A DNA stretch of 64,000 nt from Pseudomonas hormoni (GCF_018502625.1 NZ_CP075566.1:6203001-6267000); one strand, 5' to 3'; numbered from the stretch's first letter, positions 46,339-56,265 are shown. Notes: generated from the letters alone by a model not told the origin. Translations and numbers: made by a program.

Positions 46339-47234
46339 TGCTCAACCGATTTCAAGGATGGCGCGAGCGTGGCTGGGCGGTGATCGACGCCTCGACGTAC
46401 ACCGAGGCCTGGCACCGTTATGGCGGCAGCGTCGCCACTCATCCGATGGTGGTCGAGCGCCTGGCGCAGTTGGCCGATATTCCGGTGCGTTACCTGGCCT
46501 GGGCGCCAAATGGCGAAGTCCAGGCTGCGATTCCGACCTGGGGTCGCGACCTTGCCTTGTCCAAGGACGTGCTTAAGCGCAACGGTAAAAAGGGCCTGTT
46601 CGACCTCGGCAATGCCGAGTTCATCCTGCCTGCCGCCGCTGATGCGCAAGCGCCCCTGCGCCATCGTGCACGTTACTTGTCCGCGCTGAATGAAGGCCGC
46701 TTCAGCGGCATCAGGCTGCAGGCAGAACAACTGGCCATGGCCCGCACTCCCGAAGAGCTGTCGAAGAAGTTTCGCTATAACCAGCGTCGCGAATTGCGTT
46801 TGCTGGAAGAGGCGGGCGGCGTGGTGCGGCCGGTCAGCGAGTTTTCCAGCGGCGAGCTGGCGGCAATTTACTGCGACTTGTTCCAGCGTCGCTGGGGCTT
46901 TCCGGCGACCGGTGCCGAGCGCATGGCCGAGGTGATCGAGTTGTTGCGTGACTTGCTGATCGGCTCGGTGATTTTCCTGAACGATGCGCCGATTGCTATT
47001 CAACTGGTGTACCGCGTCGAAGCGCCGCAATGGATCAGCGTCGAGTACATCAACGGTGGCGTCGATCCCGAAACCCGTGAATTCAGCCCCGGTAGCGTCT
47101 TGAGTTTTCTCAATACCCAAAACGCCTGGGAGCACGCGCGTGCGCTGGACAAGCCGCTGCGCTTTTCCTTCGGTCGCGCCGACCGTGAATACAAGGACCG
47201 CTGGTGTAATCCTGTGCCGGTCTTCACCGTATGA
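46338..47234 (+). CDS. Mig-14-like antimicrobial peptide resistance protein
   Basis: A 298-residue GNAT-fold protein. The segment LSKKFRYNQRRELRLLEEAG followed by FQRRWGFPATG is typical of the Mig-14 family, linked in Salmonella and P. aeruginosa to resistance to cationic peptides. It may transfer an amino-acyl or acyl group onto a surface glycan (inference). ATG 46338 is fixed by the 1-nt overlap with the gene before. It overlaps dnpA by 4 nt. Confidence 0.78.
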   Translation: MLNRFQGWRERGWAVIDASTYTEAWHRYGGSVATHPMVVERLAQLADIPVRYLAWAPNGEVQAAIPTWGRDLALSKDVLKRNGKKGLFDLGNAEFILPAAADAQAPLRHRARYLSALNEGRFSGIRLQAEQLAMARTPEELSKKFRYNQRRELRLLEEAGGVVRPVSEFSSGELAAIYCDLFQRRWGFPATGAERMAEVIELLRDLLIGSVIFLNDAPIAIQLVYRVEAPQWISVEYINGGVDPETREFSPGSVLSFLNTQNAWEHARALDKPLRFSFGRADREYKDRWCNPVPVFTV

Positions 47235-48676
47235 GCGAGCCCATGAGTCGTAAACAGCAACTGCTCAAGCGCCACCGGCGCAACAAACGCATCGGCCTGC
47301 TGATCGCCCTGGTGCTGTTGATTGTCATCGGCGTGCTGGTGGCCTGGTGGCTGCCGCTGGTGCTGGCGGTGCTGGGTTGGATCGCTCACGAAGCCTGGTT
47401 CGCCGACCATTTGTTTTATTCGCCCAAGGACGATTACGCGTACAGCTTCCCGCCTTACACCCCGCAACCCAAGATTCACCTGGACGGTGAGCGTTTGCGC
47501 CTGGATGACGGCGTCATGCTGGTGGACGACGCTACGCTGGTGTTGGCCCTGCGGATCAAAAGCACCTGGCTGGGACGCTTTATCGACCCGGCTGTCGAAT
47601 TGTCGGGTGGCGATAATCCCGATCGACAAACCTTCGAGCGCGGTGCCAACGGGCTGCGCTATCTCAACCTCAGTGGTCAGGCGCAAGTGCTGTCGCGAGG
47701 CGAGTTGCGTCTGCGCGGACGTTTTTGCCGAGTGCTGGGCGAACCCGTGCTCTGGGCGTTCGAACAACCGGATTACCGCCGTCAGCGGGTGATGGTCATC
47801 GCACCTCACGCCGATGACGCCGAACTGGCGGCCTACAGTCTGTACAGTCAGGCCGACGAAGCCTGGATCGTCACCCTAACTGCCGGCGAAATCGAAGCAG
47901 AACATTATCAGCAGATCGGCCTGAACAAGGTCGAATCAGCGCGCCTCAAGGGGCGGCTGCGGGCCTGGGACAGCATCGCCGTGCCGCGCTGGGCCGGGGT
48001 GCCCGAAGCCCATTGCGTGCAGTTGGGCTATTTCTGCCTGCAGTTGGCGGCGATGCAGGCAGCGCCGTCCCGGCCAGTGGGGTCGCGGGAAGCGGAGATG
48101 GACGACACCCGACTGTTCCGCCAGTTGAACCCCTTTGCACTGCCGGGCGACACCGATGGTGCGCCGACCTGGAACAACCTGTTGGCCGACCTGCGCGAAC
48201 TGCTGCTGCGGGCCCGCCCTGAAGTCATCGTGTTACCGCACCCGACGCTCGATCCGCACCCGGACCACATTTGCGCCCAACAAGCGATCCTTGAAGCATT
48301 GCGAGGCCTGGAGTGGCAGCCAACCACGTTGCTCGGTTATGCCAACCATTTGCATGACAACGATCGCTGGCCCATGGGGGATGCTGGCCATGGCATCGCA
48401 CTGCCGCCCGCCTTCGATTCGTCGGTGCCGATGCAGCCTTACTGCCTTCCGGTTCCCGTGACACTTCAGCGAGATAAAGCCATGGCGCTGGGGATGATGC
48501 ACGACCTGCAGCCGCGCATGCCATTCAAGCGGCGACTGCGTCGGTTGATACAGTGGCTCTTGGCCAGTAGAGTGACGCCCCTCTATGGCGAGAATGAATT
48601 CTTTCGCAAGGCGGTCAGACGCCAGGAACTGTTCTGGCTTCTGAAGCATGGCGAAACATCTGCGAAGCAGAACTGA
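47231..48676 (+). CDS. dnpA: PIG-L family de-N-acetylase (DnpA-like)
   Basis: A 481-residue membrane-anchored protein: a basic N-terminus, two hydrophobic stretches (LLIALVLLIVIGVLVAWWLP, then LVLAVLGWIAHEAW), and a PIG-L deacetylase domain with the zinc motif APHADDAEL and a distal HPTLDPHPDH. It would remove N-acetyl groups from an LPS-core or lipid-linked sugar. The P. aeruginosa homologue PA5002 is linked to antibiotic tolerance. The start is the ATG that overlaps the preceding stop by 4 nt. Confidence 0.85.
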   Translation: MSEPMSRKQQLLKRHRRNKRIGLLIALVLLIVIGVLVAWWLPLVLAVLGWIAHEAWFADHLFYSPKDDYAYSFPPYTPQPKIHLDGERLRLDDGVMLVDDATLVLALRIKSTWLGRFIDPAVELSGGDNPDRQTFERGANGLRYLNLSGQAQVLSRGELRLRGRFCRVLGEPVLWAFEQPDYRRQRVMVIAPHADDAELAAYSLYSQADEAWIVTLTAGEIEAEHYQQIGLNKVESARLKGRLRAWDSIAVPRWAGVPEAHCVQLGYFCLQLAAMQAAPSRPVGSREAEMDDTRLFRQLNPFALPGDTDGAPTWNNLLADLRELLLRARPEVIVLPHPTLDPHPDHICAQQAILEALRGLEWQPTTLLGYANHLHDNDRWPMGDAGHGIALPPAFDSSVPMQPYCLPVPVTLQRDKAMALGMMHDLQPRMPFKRRLRRLIQWLLASRVTPLYGENEFFRKAVRRQELFWLLKHGETSAKQN

Positions 48677-48729
48677 AGTACAACTCTGCCTAGCATGGCG
48701 GCGATTCCAGCATTGATAGTGAGTTTTCC

Positions 48730-49614
48730 GTGATTAATCCATGCCCGCGTATTTTGTTTCTGATGCCTTATTTCGGCCGCTGGCCCTTCTGGATGCCGTT
48801 TTTTCTGGAGAGCTGCCGTCGTAATCCCGACATCGACTGGTTGTTCTTCACAGACTGCGGCGTTCCCGAGAATCTGCCGCCCAACGTGACCGTCGAATGC
48901 ATGATGTTCAGCGATTACTGTGGACTGGTCTCCCAGCGGCTGGGGATCGACTTTGCGCCGACCCAGGCTTACAAACTGTGCGACATCAGGCCCGCGTTTG
49001 GTCTTATTCATGCCGACCGCCTGGAGGGCTATGATTTCTGGGCGTTCGGCGATATTGACTTGGTGTACGGCGACCTGCGCAGCTACTTCACTGCGGATCG
49101 GCTCGCCTCGTACGACCTGTACTCCACCCACGAGCGGCGAGTGGCCGGGCATCTTTGCCTGATCAGAAACACCCCCCGCAAGCGTGAGTTGTTCAGGCAG
49201 ATCAAGGACTGGGAAGCGCGTTTCACCGATCAGAAGCATCATGCGATCGACGAAGGTGCGTTCAGTCGAATCTTTCTCTGGCGCAAGAATTTTCCCGAAC
49301 CCTTGTTCAAACTGGTGGGCAAGTTCAACCCGTGGCGCCGACGCAGCGAATTCACCGAGGCATTCAGTACGCCGGGTGGTTGCATCAAGTGGCATGACGG
49401 GACCGATAATTTCCCGCACCAATGGTATTGGCGCGACGGCCATCTGACCAATGATCGCGATGGCGATCGCCGGTTTCCGTATTTTCATTTCGTTTGCTGG
49501 AAACGCAACGAGTGGCCACAGTTGCCTCAACCTGATCCGGCGGAGGTCAAGCGTCTCGCCGCTGAACCCGCCTGGGTGATCGATGCGACTGGTTTTCACC
49601 GGGGAGAGTTATGA
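48730..49614 (+). CDS. DUF6625-like glycosyltransferase-related protein
   Basis: A 294-residue protein opening PRILFLMPYFGRWPFWMPFF and containing FWAFGDIDLVYGDLRSYF, where DIDxxYGD is likely a DxD-type metal site of a GT-A fold. This matches proteins annotated DUF6625. It is probably a glycosyltransferase for the LPS core or a related glycan. The start is GTG 48730. I do not recall a counterpart between dnpA and the next glycosyltransferase gene in P. aeruginosa, so it may be lineage-specific. It overlaps the next gene by 4 nt. Confidence 0.68.
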   Translation: MINPCPRILFLMPYFGRWPFWMPFFLESCRRNPDIDWLFFTDCGVPENLPPNVTVECMMFSDYCGLVSQRLGIDFAPTQAYKLCDIRPAFGLIHADRLEGYDFWAFGDIDLVYGDLRSYFTADRLASYDLYSTHERRVAGHLCLIRNTPRKRELFRQIKDWEARFTDQKHHAIDEGAFSRIFLWRKNFPEPLFKLVGKFNPWRRRSEFTEAFSTPGGCIKWHDGTDNFPHQWYWRDGHLTNDRDGDRRFPYFHFVCWKRNEWPQLPQPDPAEVKRLAAEPAWVIDATGFHRGEL

Positions 49615-50765
49615 GTCAGCGGTTAAAGGTTCTGCAGCTGCAGCCTGACTACAATGTCAAAGCCCATGACTTTGCCGACCTGGCGGAGCAGATCGTCAAG
49701 GCTTTGCCGGATGATCGCTATGAGGTGACCGCAGCGTTCCTGCGCGGCAAACCCGGGCCGGGCGAGGCCGTGAGCCGTGCCGCGCGTTCCGTTTATTTCG
49801 AGTTTTCCGACAAATCGCTCAAGGGCATGCGGCTGCGCGCCATGTGGCGGCTGTATCAGTTTTGCCGCAAAGAAAAATTCGATGTGGTGATCTGCAACCG
49901 CTTCAAGCCGGTCAATATGATGCTGACGCTCAACCGCTGGTTGAAAGTGCCATTGTGCATCGGTATCTCCCACGGCTTTGGTGAGTACGACCGGTTCTAC
50001 AGACGTCGCCAGACCCAGCGCCTGATCGATAGTCACTGGTGTTTTGTCGGTGTGTCGCCGGCGGTCAAACAGTACCTGCTGGATTGTGACTGCGGTTTCA
50101 CCGATCAAAACACCTATGCCATTACCAATGCGATCGACATCGAACAGGCCGAAGGCTTGCAACACAGCCGCGAACGCGCCCGTGAACTGCTCGGCATTGA
50201 TCCGTCGGTGCGGTTGATCGGCGCGTTGGGCCGGTTGGTGCCGGTCAAGGGCCACACCTACCTGTTGCAGGCGTTTGCGGCACTCAAGGACAAGTACCCG
50301 AACACCCAGTTGGCGATCATCGGTGCCGGCCGCGAAGAGTCGCGCCTGGCCGCCGAGATCGAGCGTCTGGGCCTGAACGGGCGTGCACACCTGCTGGGCT
50401 TCAAGGAAAACGCCTTGCAGTACGTTCGCGCCTTTGACATCTGGACCATGCCATCGCTGGCCGAAGGTCTCGGGCTGGCATTGCTCGAAGGCATGAGCGG
50501 TCATCTTCCGGTCATCGCCTCCAACGTCCCCGCGATGTTGCCGCTGATTGAGGGCGCAGGCGGTCTGGCGATTACACCAAAGGATGTGCCGAGCCTGGTC
50601 GCGGCACTCGATAACTACCTTGGGCTGTCGGATGAGGCGCTCAAGACCAAGGGCGAACAGGCCTACCGTTATCTCCAGGAACAGCACGACATCGAGGTGT
50701 TCCGTCAGGAGTACCTGAACCTGATCGACTCCGGCTTGAGCAAGGCCCGCAAGGAACAATCATGA
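49611..50765 (+). CDS. GT4 glycosyltransferase (Ssg/PA5001-like)
   Basis: A 384-residue retaining glycosyltransferase. The N-terminal half starts LKVLQLQPDYNVKAHDFADL; the donor half has GALGRLVPVKGHTYL and MPSLAEGLGLALLEGMSGHLP. By position it corresponds to Ssg (PA5001), needed for normal LPS, phage sensitivity and motility in Pseudomonas. The sugar it adds is not clear. It overlaps both neighbours by 4 nt. Confidence 0.82.
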   Translation: MSQRLKVLQLQPDYNVKAHDFADLAEQIVKALPDDRYEVTAAFLRGKPGPGEAVSRAARSVYFEFSDKSLKGMRLRAMWRLYQFCRKEKFDVVICNRFKPVNMMLTLNRWLKVPLCIGISHGFGEYDRFYRRRQTQRLIDSHWCFVGVSPAVKQYLLDCDCGFTDQNTYAITNAIDIEQAEGLQHSRERARELLGIDPSVRLIGALGRLVPVKGHTYLLQAFAALKDKYPNTQLAIIGAGREESRLAAEIERLGLNGRAHLLGFKENALQYVRAFDIWTMPSLAEGLGLALLEGMSGHLPVIASNVPAMLPLIEGAGGLAITPKDVPSLVAALDNYLGLSDEALKTKGEQAYRYLQEQHDIEVFRQEYLNLIDSGLSKARKEQS

Positions 50766-51643
50766 GCGACGCACAACCCATCGTCACGGTCATCATCGCG
50801 TCGTATAACCACGGTCGTTATATCGAGGACAGCATTCTCAGCGTCCTCAACCAGACCTATGCAAACATCGAGTTGCTGGTGGTCGATGATGGCTCCAGCG
50901 ATGACAGTGTCGAGCGGATCAACGCCTTGCAGGCGCAACACGGCTTTGATTTCCGTGTTCAGCAGAACCAGGGGCTGACCAATACCCTCAACGGTGCCAT
51001 TGCGCGCGCAAAGGGCAGTCTGATCGTGCCTTTCGGTTCCGATGACATCATGCTGCCCGAGCGCATCGCCACGCAGGTGGCTTACCTGGATGGCAAGCCC
51101 GAGGTCGGCATCTGCGCCGGCAACATCGAACTGATCGACGCCGACGGCAATCCGTACCCGGAGTCGCGTCAGCGCCGCGATGTGCCGTTCCGTCGCCTGG
51201 ATTTCGATGACATGTTCCTGGAGCGCAAGCCCTATCCGCCGGCACCGACCCTGATGATCCGCCGCGAAGCGCTGGACAAGGTCGGCGGGTTCGATCCGAA
51301 CATTCGTCTGGAAGATCTGCTGATCGAACTGAAAGTGACCCATGCGGGTTACTTCATTGATGGCTTGAACGTGCTGATGGCGCGCTATCGCAAGCACGCC
51401 ACCAATTCCTACAAGAATCACCGCTTCATGATCGACAACATCCTGCGTACCTATGCGTTGTTCAGCGATCATCCGCTGTACGAGCACGTGCGCTACAAGT
51501 TTCTCAGTTCGATGTTCCTGAAAACCGCCAATCGAGACCGCAAGCTGGCGCGAGAGCTTCTGGCGCAGATTCCGTTCAGGGCGTGGAACAAGAAGACCTG
51601 GCGTGGCCTGGGCCGCCTGTTCTTGCCGTTGGAAAAGGATTGA
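50762..51643 (+). CDS. GT2 glycosyltransferase (WapR-like)
   Basis: A 293-residue GT2 enzyme with the GT-A start VTVIIASYNHGRYIEDSI, LLVVDDGSSDDS, and the DxD-equivalent PFGSDDIMLP. Position suggests WapR (PA5000), the rhamnosyltransferase that makes the capped core acceptor for O-antigen. The symbol is withheld because the sugar cannot be inferred from sequence. Confidence 0.8.
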   Translation: MSDAQPIVTVIIASYNHGRYIEDSILSVLNQTYANIELLVVDDGSSDDSVERINALQAQHGFDFRVQQNQGLTNTLNGAIARAKGSLIVPFGSDDIMLPERIATQVAYLDGKPEVGICAGNIELIDADGNPYPESRQRRDVPFRRLDFDDMFLERKPYPPAPTLMIRREALDKVGGFDPNIRLEDLLIELKVTHAGYFIDGLNVLMARYRKHATNSYKNHRFMIDNILRTYALFSDHPLYEHVRYKFLSSMFLKTANRDRKLARELLAQIPFRAWNKKTWRGLGRLFLPLEKD

Positions 51644-51646
51644 ACC

Positions 51647-52270
51647 GTGGGCTGGATTCAACGCTATCGGGAAAAACGCGCGAAACGAGCGATCAGAAAG
51701 CTGCCGAAGTTTGAGCGGGGCATGGCGCGTTTCAGGGCGCAATATCCGGACTACGCCTTTGGCCGTGGCAGTTATGGTGTGCCACAGGTCCATGACTGGA
51801 AGGAAGGCTCGACGCTGAGCATTGGTGCGTATTGCTCGATCGCTGAAGGCGTGCAGATTTTTCTCGGTGGCCACCATCGTGCGGATTGGGTCACCACATT
51901 CCCGTTCCCGGTAATGGTTGCGCAGGCCGCACATATCAGCGGTTACAGCGGCACCCACGGCGATGTGAACATCGGCAACGATGTGTGGCTGTGTTCAAAC
52001 AGCACGATACTTTCAGGTGTGACCGTGGGGGACGGCGCAATCGTTGCCGCGGGCGCGCTAGTGACTCGCGATGTCGAGCCCTACGCGGTAGTCGGTGGCA
52101 ATCCGGCGCGTTTCCTGCGTTGGCGCTTCCCTGAGGAGCAGCGTCTGCTGCTCCTTCAGAGTGCCTGGTGGAGCTGGCCGGAAGCCGAGTTGCACAGTCT
52201 GGCCGACAAACTCTGCAGCGATGATATCGAAGGCTTCCTTGCCTATGCCCGTCAGCGTCCGCCCGTCTGA
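51647..52270 (+). CDS. Left-handed beta-helix O-acetyltransferase (CatB-like)
   Basis: A 207-residue acetyl-CoA-dependent acyltransferase. The hexapeptide repeats [16 protein letters not shown] and [19 protein letters not shown] are plain. The catalytic histidine motif [14 protein letters not shown] and AVVGGNPAR mark the XAT/CatB group. It probably O-acetylates a core or O-antigen sugar. The start is GTG 51647, 3 nt after the previous stop. It is the last plus-strand gene before the convergent waaL. Confidence 0.85.
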   Translation: MGWIQRYREKRAKRAIRKLPKFERGMARFRAQYPDYAFGRGSYGVPQVHDWKEGSTLSIGAYCSIAEGVQIFLGGHHRADWVTTFPFPVMVAQAAHISGYSGTHGDVNIGNDVWLCSNSTILSGVTVGDGAIVAAGALVTRDVEPYAVVGGNPARFLRWRFPEEQRLLLLQSAWWSWPEAELHSLADKLCSDDIEGFLAYARQRPPV

Positions 52271-52309
52271 TCGTTCAAGGTTGACGAGCTGTACGGGCGA
52301 GGGTTTCGG

Positions 52310-54175
52310 TCATACATGAGCCCGCTCGGGCTGGTTGGCCGCCAGTACTTGCTTGTGCAGGTTATCCACCGCGGATTTCGATGCGGTCACGGCGTAGCCC
52401 TGAAGCAGTGCCTGGAAATGCTCTTCGAACAACCAGCGATGATCGACGGTGTAGCGCTGCATATGGCGCAGGTTGCGCTGACGCAGGGACAGGCTCAGTG
52501 ACGAAGGGTAAATGCGCAGGTCCGCCACGTCGATCAGGCCGAACTCGCCGTCCTCCAGCACCAGCACGTTCCCCAGATGCAGAGACCGGAAATACACCCC
52601 CTGCTCGTGCAGTTGTGCCATGAACTTGCCGAATCGCTCGACCAGCGCCTGTCGCACGTCCGGAGCCGTGATCGCTTGCAGGACCTGGCGCAGGGTGTTG
52701 CCTGGCAGAGGCGTGTAGTGCACGGCGCTGCTGCCGTCCTTGACGCGGTACAGATCCAGAATCTGCGGTGTCGGGATGCCCATGCGGCGTAGCCGCTCGC
52801 TGTTGATGGCAAAGCGTTCGGAATACGGATCGAAGCTGCCCGAGGTGTACCAGCAACGGCGGCGGAACAGCTTGAGGAAACTGCCATCGACCAGACGCAG
52901 GACCTTGGGGCCCAGACCATCTTCCTCGATCACCTGGGCGTTGGCCGTCAATTTTTGCAGGGCTGCCTGCGCCAATTGCTTGATCGGCATGGCCAGCAGG
53001 CGACCAGCGCGCTGGTTGATACTCAGCGCGGCGATCAGTGCCAGGGGAATCCACAGCAGGAACCAGTGTTCCTTGGGGCGCGAAATGATCCCGCCGCCTT
53101 CGGTCAGACCCGCACCGATACCGAACACCAGCCAGGTCGAAGCGATGATGAACAGCGGTTGCACTCGATGGCGCCAGCTGCTCAGCAGGCCCCAGGCCTG
53201 GAAGAACAGCCACGGGATAAAACCGAGAATACCGACATAGTAGAGAACGCCCAGGGCGAAACTGTGGGGTTCTGCCAGCATGTAGCCCACGCCCGGATCG
53301 ACGTTCAGACTGGCGTCATAGCCATGACCGATCCAGGGGTGTTCGGCGATTTTGTTCAGGACCATCTGCCAGATTTCGAAACGATAGGAATCGCCTCGTC
53401 CGAAAATCATGTTCGAGAAAAGCGCAATCACCGACGCTCCGCCGACGAGCATGATGCCCAGCAATACGATGGACCGGCGGTTCCAGCAGATGAAGCCCAG
53501 CCACAGCGCGGCCAGTGACAGCGCAACCAGCGGTGTCCGGGAGCCGGTGGCGATCACTGCAATGAACATGATCGCCATTGCGGGGATGCTCAACCAGAGT
53601 ATCTGCGGGCGCTTGCAGGTCATGCTCAGGCTCAGCCAATAGGCGCAGAAGAAACCGAACAAGTGCGAGCTCAATAATGGATTGTCGAACGCGCCGCCAC
53701 CAATCAGGCGCCGGCCCGGCTCATAGACGTGGGCAAACGTGTAGAGGTTGTAGATCGACGCGATCAGCCCGACTATCGCTGCGCTGAACAGCAGGGGCTG
53801 GACGATCTCGCTGCGGTAGCGCACCAGCAGGTAGCACCCGACGAACAGCATCAGCGTGTGGAGCGGCGCCTTGATCTTGCCGGAAAATCCTTCATCGCCC
53901 GGGCTCCAGCACAGACTCAACAGCGCCCAACCGACGAACAGCAGCATCGCAATGAAGATGGGCTCGCGTAGCAACTCTTTGAGTTCACGGGGTCGCAGGC
54001 AAAGCGCTATCAGCGCTGGAATGCTGAACAAGCCGTAGTAGAGCTTATGAAGCAGGCTGCGGTCCGGCAGGAAGAACAGCGAGCACAGAAGCAATAGATA
54101 GCCGAGTGGAAGCATCCACAGGCAAATGAAATCGAAGACTCGATTGGACGTACTGTTGAAACCGCTGAGTTGCAT
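52310..54175 (-). CDS. waaL: O-antigen ligase fused to a kinase-like domain
   Basis: A 621-residue fusion. Residues 1-400 contain about 10-12 membrane segments and the Wzy_C ligase region, with the periplasmic loop EHPWIGHGYDASLNVDPG and AEPHSFALGVLYYVGILG; the invariant-type histidine lies in PHSF. Residues ~410-615 are a soluble kinase-like domain: LRLVDGSFLKLFRRRCW, a catalytic-loop variant LHLGNVLVLEDG (near 533) and LIDVADLRIY. In P. aeruginosa ligase (PA4999) and kinase-like protein (PA4998) are separate genes. The ligase joins O-antigen to lipid A-core in the periplasm; the kinase part should be cytoplasmic if the TM count is even. It is convergent with the acetyltransferase and divergent from msbA. 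Confidence 0.85.
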   Translation of the reverse strand: MQLSGFNSTSNRVFDFICLWMLPLGYLLLLCSLFFLPDRSLLHKLYYGLFSIPALIALCLRPRELKELLREPIFIAMLLFVGWALLSLCWSPGDEGFSGKIKAPLHTLMLFVGCYLLVRYRSEIVQPLLFSAAIVGLIASIYNLYTFAHVYEPGRRLIGGGAFDNPLLSSHLFGFFCAYWLSLSMTCKRPQILWLSIPAMAIMFIAVIATGSRTPLVALSLAALWLGFICWNRRSIVLLGIMLVGGASVIALFSNMIFGRGDSYRFEIWQMVLNKIAEHPWIGHGYDASLNVDPGVGYMLAEPHSFALGVLYYVGILGFIPWLFFQAWGLLSSWRHRVQPLFIIASTWLVFGIGAGLTEGGGIISRPKEHWFLLWIPLALIAALSINQRAGRLLAMPIKQLAQAALQKLTANAQVIEEDGLGPKVLRLVDGSFLKLFRRRCWYTSGSFDPYSERFAINSERLRRMGIPTPQILDLYRVKDGSSAVHYTPLPGNTLRQVLQAITAPDVRQALVERFGKFMAQLHEQGVYFRSLHLGNVLVLEDGEFGLIDVADLRIYPSSLSLSLRQRNLRHMQRYTVDHRWLFEEHFQALLQGYAVTASKSAVDNLHKQVLAANQPERAHV

Positions 54176-54329
54176 GCTGAGAAATTCAATCCTGAAGTTG
54201 ATCGGCCATTCCGGTGATGGCTATATGATACCGTTTGCGCCGTCTAACAATAACAGCCTTTATGCGATTGCCAGAACCCGGAGGAAGCTGTGCTAAAGTC
54301 AGCGTCCTTTTTATCGACATTCGCGTGAT

Positions 54330-56132
54330 ATGACCGACTCCAGTCTCTCCGCAAGCCCCTCGAGCTTGAAAATCTACTTCCGTCTGCTCGGTTATGTCCG
54401 GCCGTACATCAGCCTGTTCCTGATCAGCATCGTCGGTTTTCTGATTTTCGCTTCGACGCAGCCAATGCTCGGCTACATCCTCAAGTACTTCGTCGATGGC
54501 CTGTCCAATCCCGAAGCGGTGCTGTTTCCCAGCGTCCCCTATCTGCGCGACCTGCAACTGCTGCAAGCGGTGCCGTTGCTGATCATCCTGATCGCTGCCT
54601 GGCAGGGGTTGGGATCTTATCTGGGCAACTACTTCCTCGCCAAGGTTTCTCTCGGGCTGGTCCACGACCTGCGGGTGCAGATGTTCAATAACCTGCTGGT
54701 TTTGCCAAACCGGTATTTCGACAAGCATAACTCCGGTCACCTGATTTCCCGTATCACCTTTAACGTGACCATGGTCACCGGGGCGGCCACAGATGCGATC
54801 AAGGTCGTAATCCGTGAAGGCATGACGGTGATCTTCCTGTTTGCCTCGCTGCTGTTCATGAACTGGCGCCTGACCCTGGTCATGGTCGCGATCCTGCCGT
54901 TGATCGCGTTGATGGTCCGTACCGCGAGCAAGAAATTCCGCAAGCAGAGCAAGAAGATCCAGGCGGCCATGGGCGACGTGACGCACGTGGCGTCGGAAAC
55001 CATCCAGGGCTATCGCGTGGTGCGCAGCTTCGGCGGCGAAGTCTATGAAGAGAAGCGCTTCTTCAACGCCAGCCAGGGCAATACCGACAAGCAATTGCGC
55101 ATGACCCGTACCGGCGCTATCTACACGCCGCTGCTGCAGTTGGTGATCTACAGCGCCATGGCCGTGCTGATGTTCCTGGTCCTTTTCCTGCGTGGCGATG
55201 CGTCCGCCGGTGACATGGTGGCCTACATCACCCTGGCAGGCCTGCTGCCCAAGCCGATCCGTCAATTGTCCGAAGTCAGCTCGACCATTCAAAAAGGCGT
55301 GGCCGGTGCCGAAAGCATCTTCGAACAACTGGACGTTGAACCGGAAGTCGATACCGGCACCGTAGAGCGCGATGCCGTGAGCGGGCGCCTGGATGTGCGG
55401 CATCTGAGCTTCACCTACCCTGGCACCGAGCGTCAGGTACTCGACGACATCAGTTTCTCGGTCGAACCCGGGCAAATGGTGGCGCTGGTGGGGCGTTCGG
55501 GCAGCGGCAAGTCGACCCTGGCCAACCTGATTCCGCGCTTCTATCACCACGACAAGGGCGAGATCCTGATCGACGGCGTCGAGGTGGAACAGTACAAACT
55601 GCTGAACCTGCGCAAGCACATCGCCCAGGTCACCCAGCACGTGACGTTGTTCAGCGATACCGTGGCCAACAACATTGCGTACGGCGATCTGGCCGGCGCG
55701 CCCCGTGAAGACATCGAAAAAGCGGCGAAAGACGCTTATGCGATGGACTTCATCGCACAACTGCCCGAAGGCCTGGACACTCAGGTCGGCGAAAACGGCG
55801 TATTGCTGTCCGGTGGCCAGCGTCAGCGTCTGGCGATTGCCCGGGCCCTGTTGAAGAACGCGCCTTTGCTGATTCTCGACGAAGCCACCTCGGCCCTCGA
55901 CACCGAATCGGAGCGGCACATCCAGGCGGCTCTGGATCAAGTGATGAAAGGCCGGACAACCCTGGTGATTGCTCATCGTCTGTCGACCATCGAGAAGGCC
56001 GACCTGATTCTGGTCATGGATCAGGGCCGTATCGTCGAGCGCGGCACGCATGCCGAGCTTCTGGCGCAAAACGGCTATTACGCCCGCCTGAACGCCATGG
56101 GCCTCGATGCTCCGGCTGAAGATATCGCCTGA
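54330..56132 (+). CDS. msbA: Lipid A-core flippase MsbA
   Basis: A 600-residue ABC half-transporter that flips lipid A-core across the inner membrane. Six TM helices occupy the first ~330 residues. The ATPase follows with Walker A GRSGSGKST, signature LSGGQRQRLAIARAL and Walker B LLILDEATSALD. The C-terminal RGTHAELLAQNGYYARLN is typical. It is divergent from waaL, with a 154-bp promoter region containing TTGCCA (54268) and TGCTAAAGT (54291). A terminator follows. Confidence 0.96.
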   Translation: MTDSSLSASPSSLKIYFRLLGYVRPYISLFLISIVGFLIFASTQPMLGYILKYFVDGLSNPEAVLFPSVPYLRDLQLLQAVPLLIILIAAWQGLGSYLGNYFLAKVSLGLVHDLRVQMFNNLLVLPNRYFDKHNSGHLISRITFNVTMVTGAATDAIKVVIREGMTVIFLFASLLFMNWRLTLVMVAILPLIALMVRTASKKFRKQSKKIQAAMGDVTHVASETIQGYRVVRSFGGEVYEEKRFFNASQGNTDKQLRMTRTGAIYTPLLQLVIYSAMAVLMFLVLFLRGDASAGDMVAYITLAGLLPKPIRQLSEVSSTIQKGVAGAESIFEQLDVEPEVDTGTVERDAVSGRLDVRHLSFTYPGTERQVLDDISFSVEPGQMVALVGRSGSGKSTLANLIPRFYHHDKGEILIDGVEVEQYKLLNLRKHIAQVTQHVTLFSDTVANNIAYGDLAGAPREDIEKAAKDAYAMDFIAQLPEGLDTQVGENGVLLSGGQRQRLAIARALLKNAPLLILDEATSALDTESERHIQAALDQVMKGRTTLVIAHRLSTIEKADLILVMDQGRIVERGTHAELLAQNGYYARLNAMGLDAPAEDIA

Positions 56133-56163
56133 TTCCTGTCGACGTTCATTTGTCATGAACGAC

Positions 56164-56218
56164 TGAAAAAAATCGCAGTCTGAAGTTTTCGAACTTGCAC
56201 AGGCTGCGATTTTTTTGC
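56164..56218 (+). terminator. Terminator after msbA
   Basis: AAAAAAATCGCAG pairs with CTGCGATTTTTTT around a central region with an inner AGTTTTCGAACT stem. It has an A run before and a T run after, so it could work in both directions. Confidence 0.85.
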
Positions 56219-56265
56219 TTTTGGCGCCCTCGTTCATGCCATGAGCAAGCCCTGCGCCAACCCTG

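Noticed and set aside
54186..56237. Minus-strand open frame of 683 codons over msbA
   Set aside because: Passes through the msbA terminator and is the complement of a clear ABC transporter.
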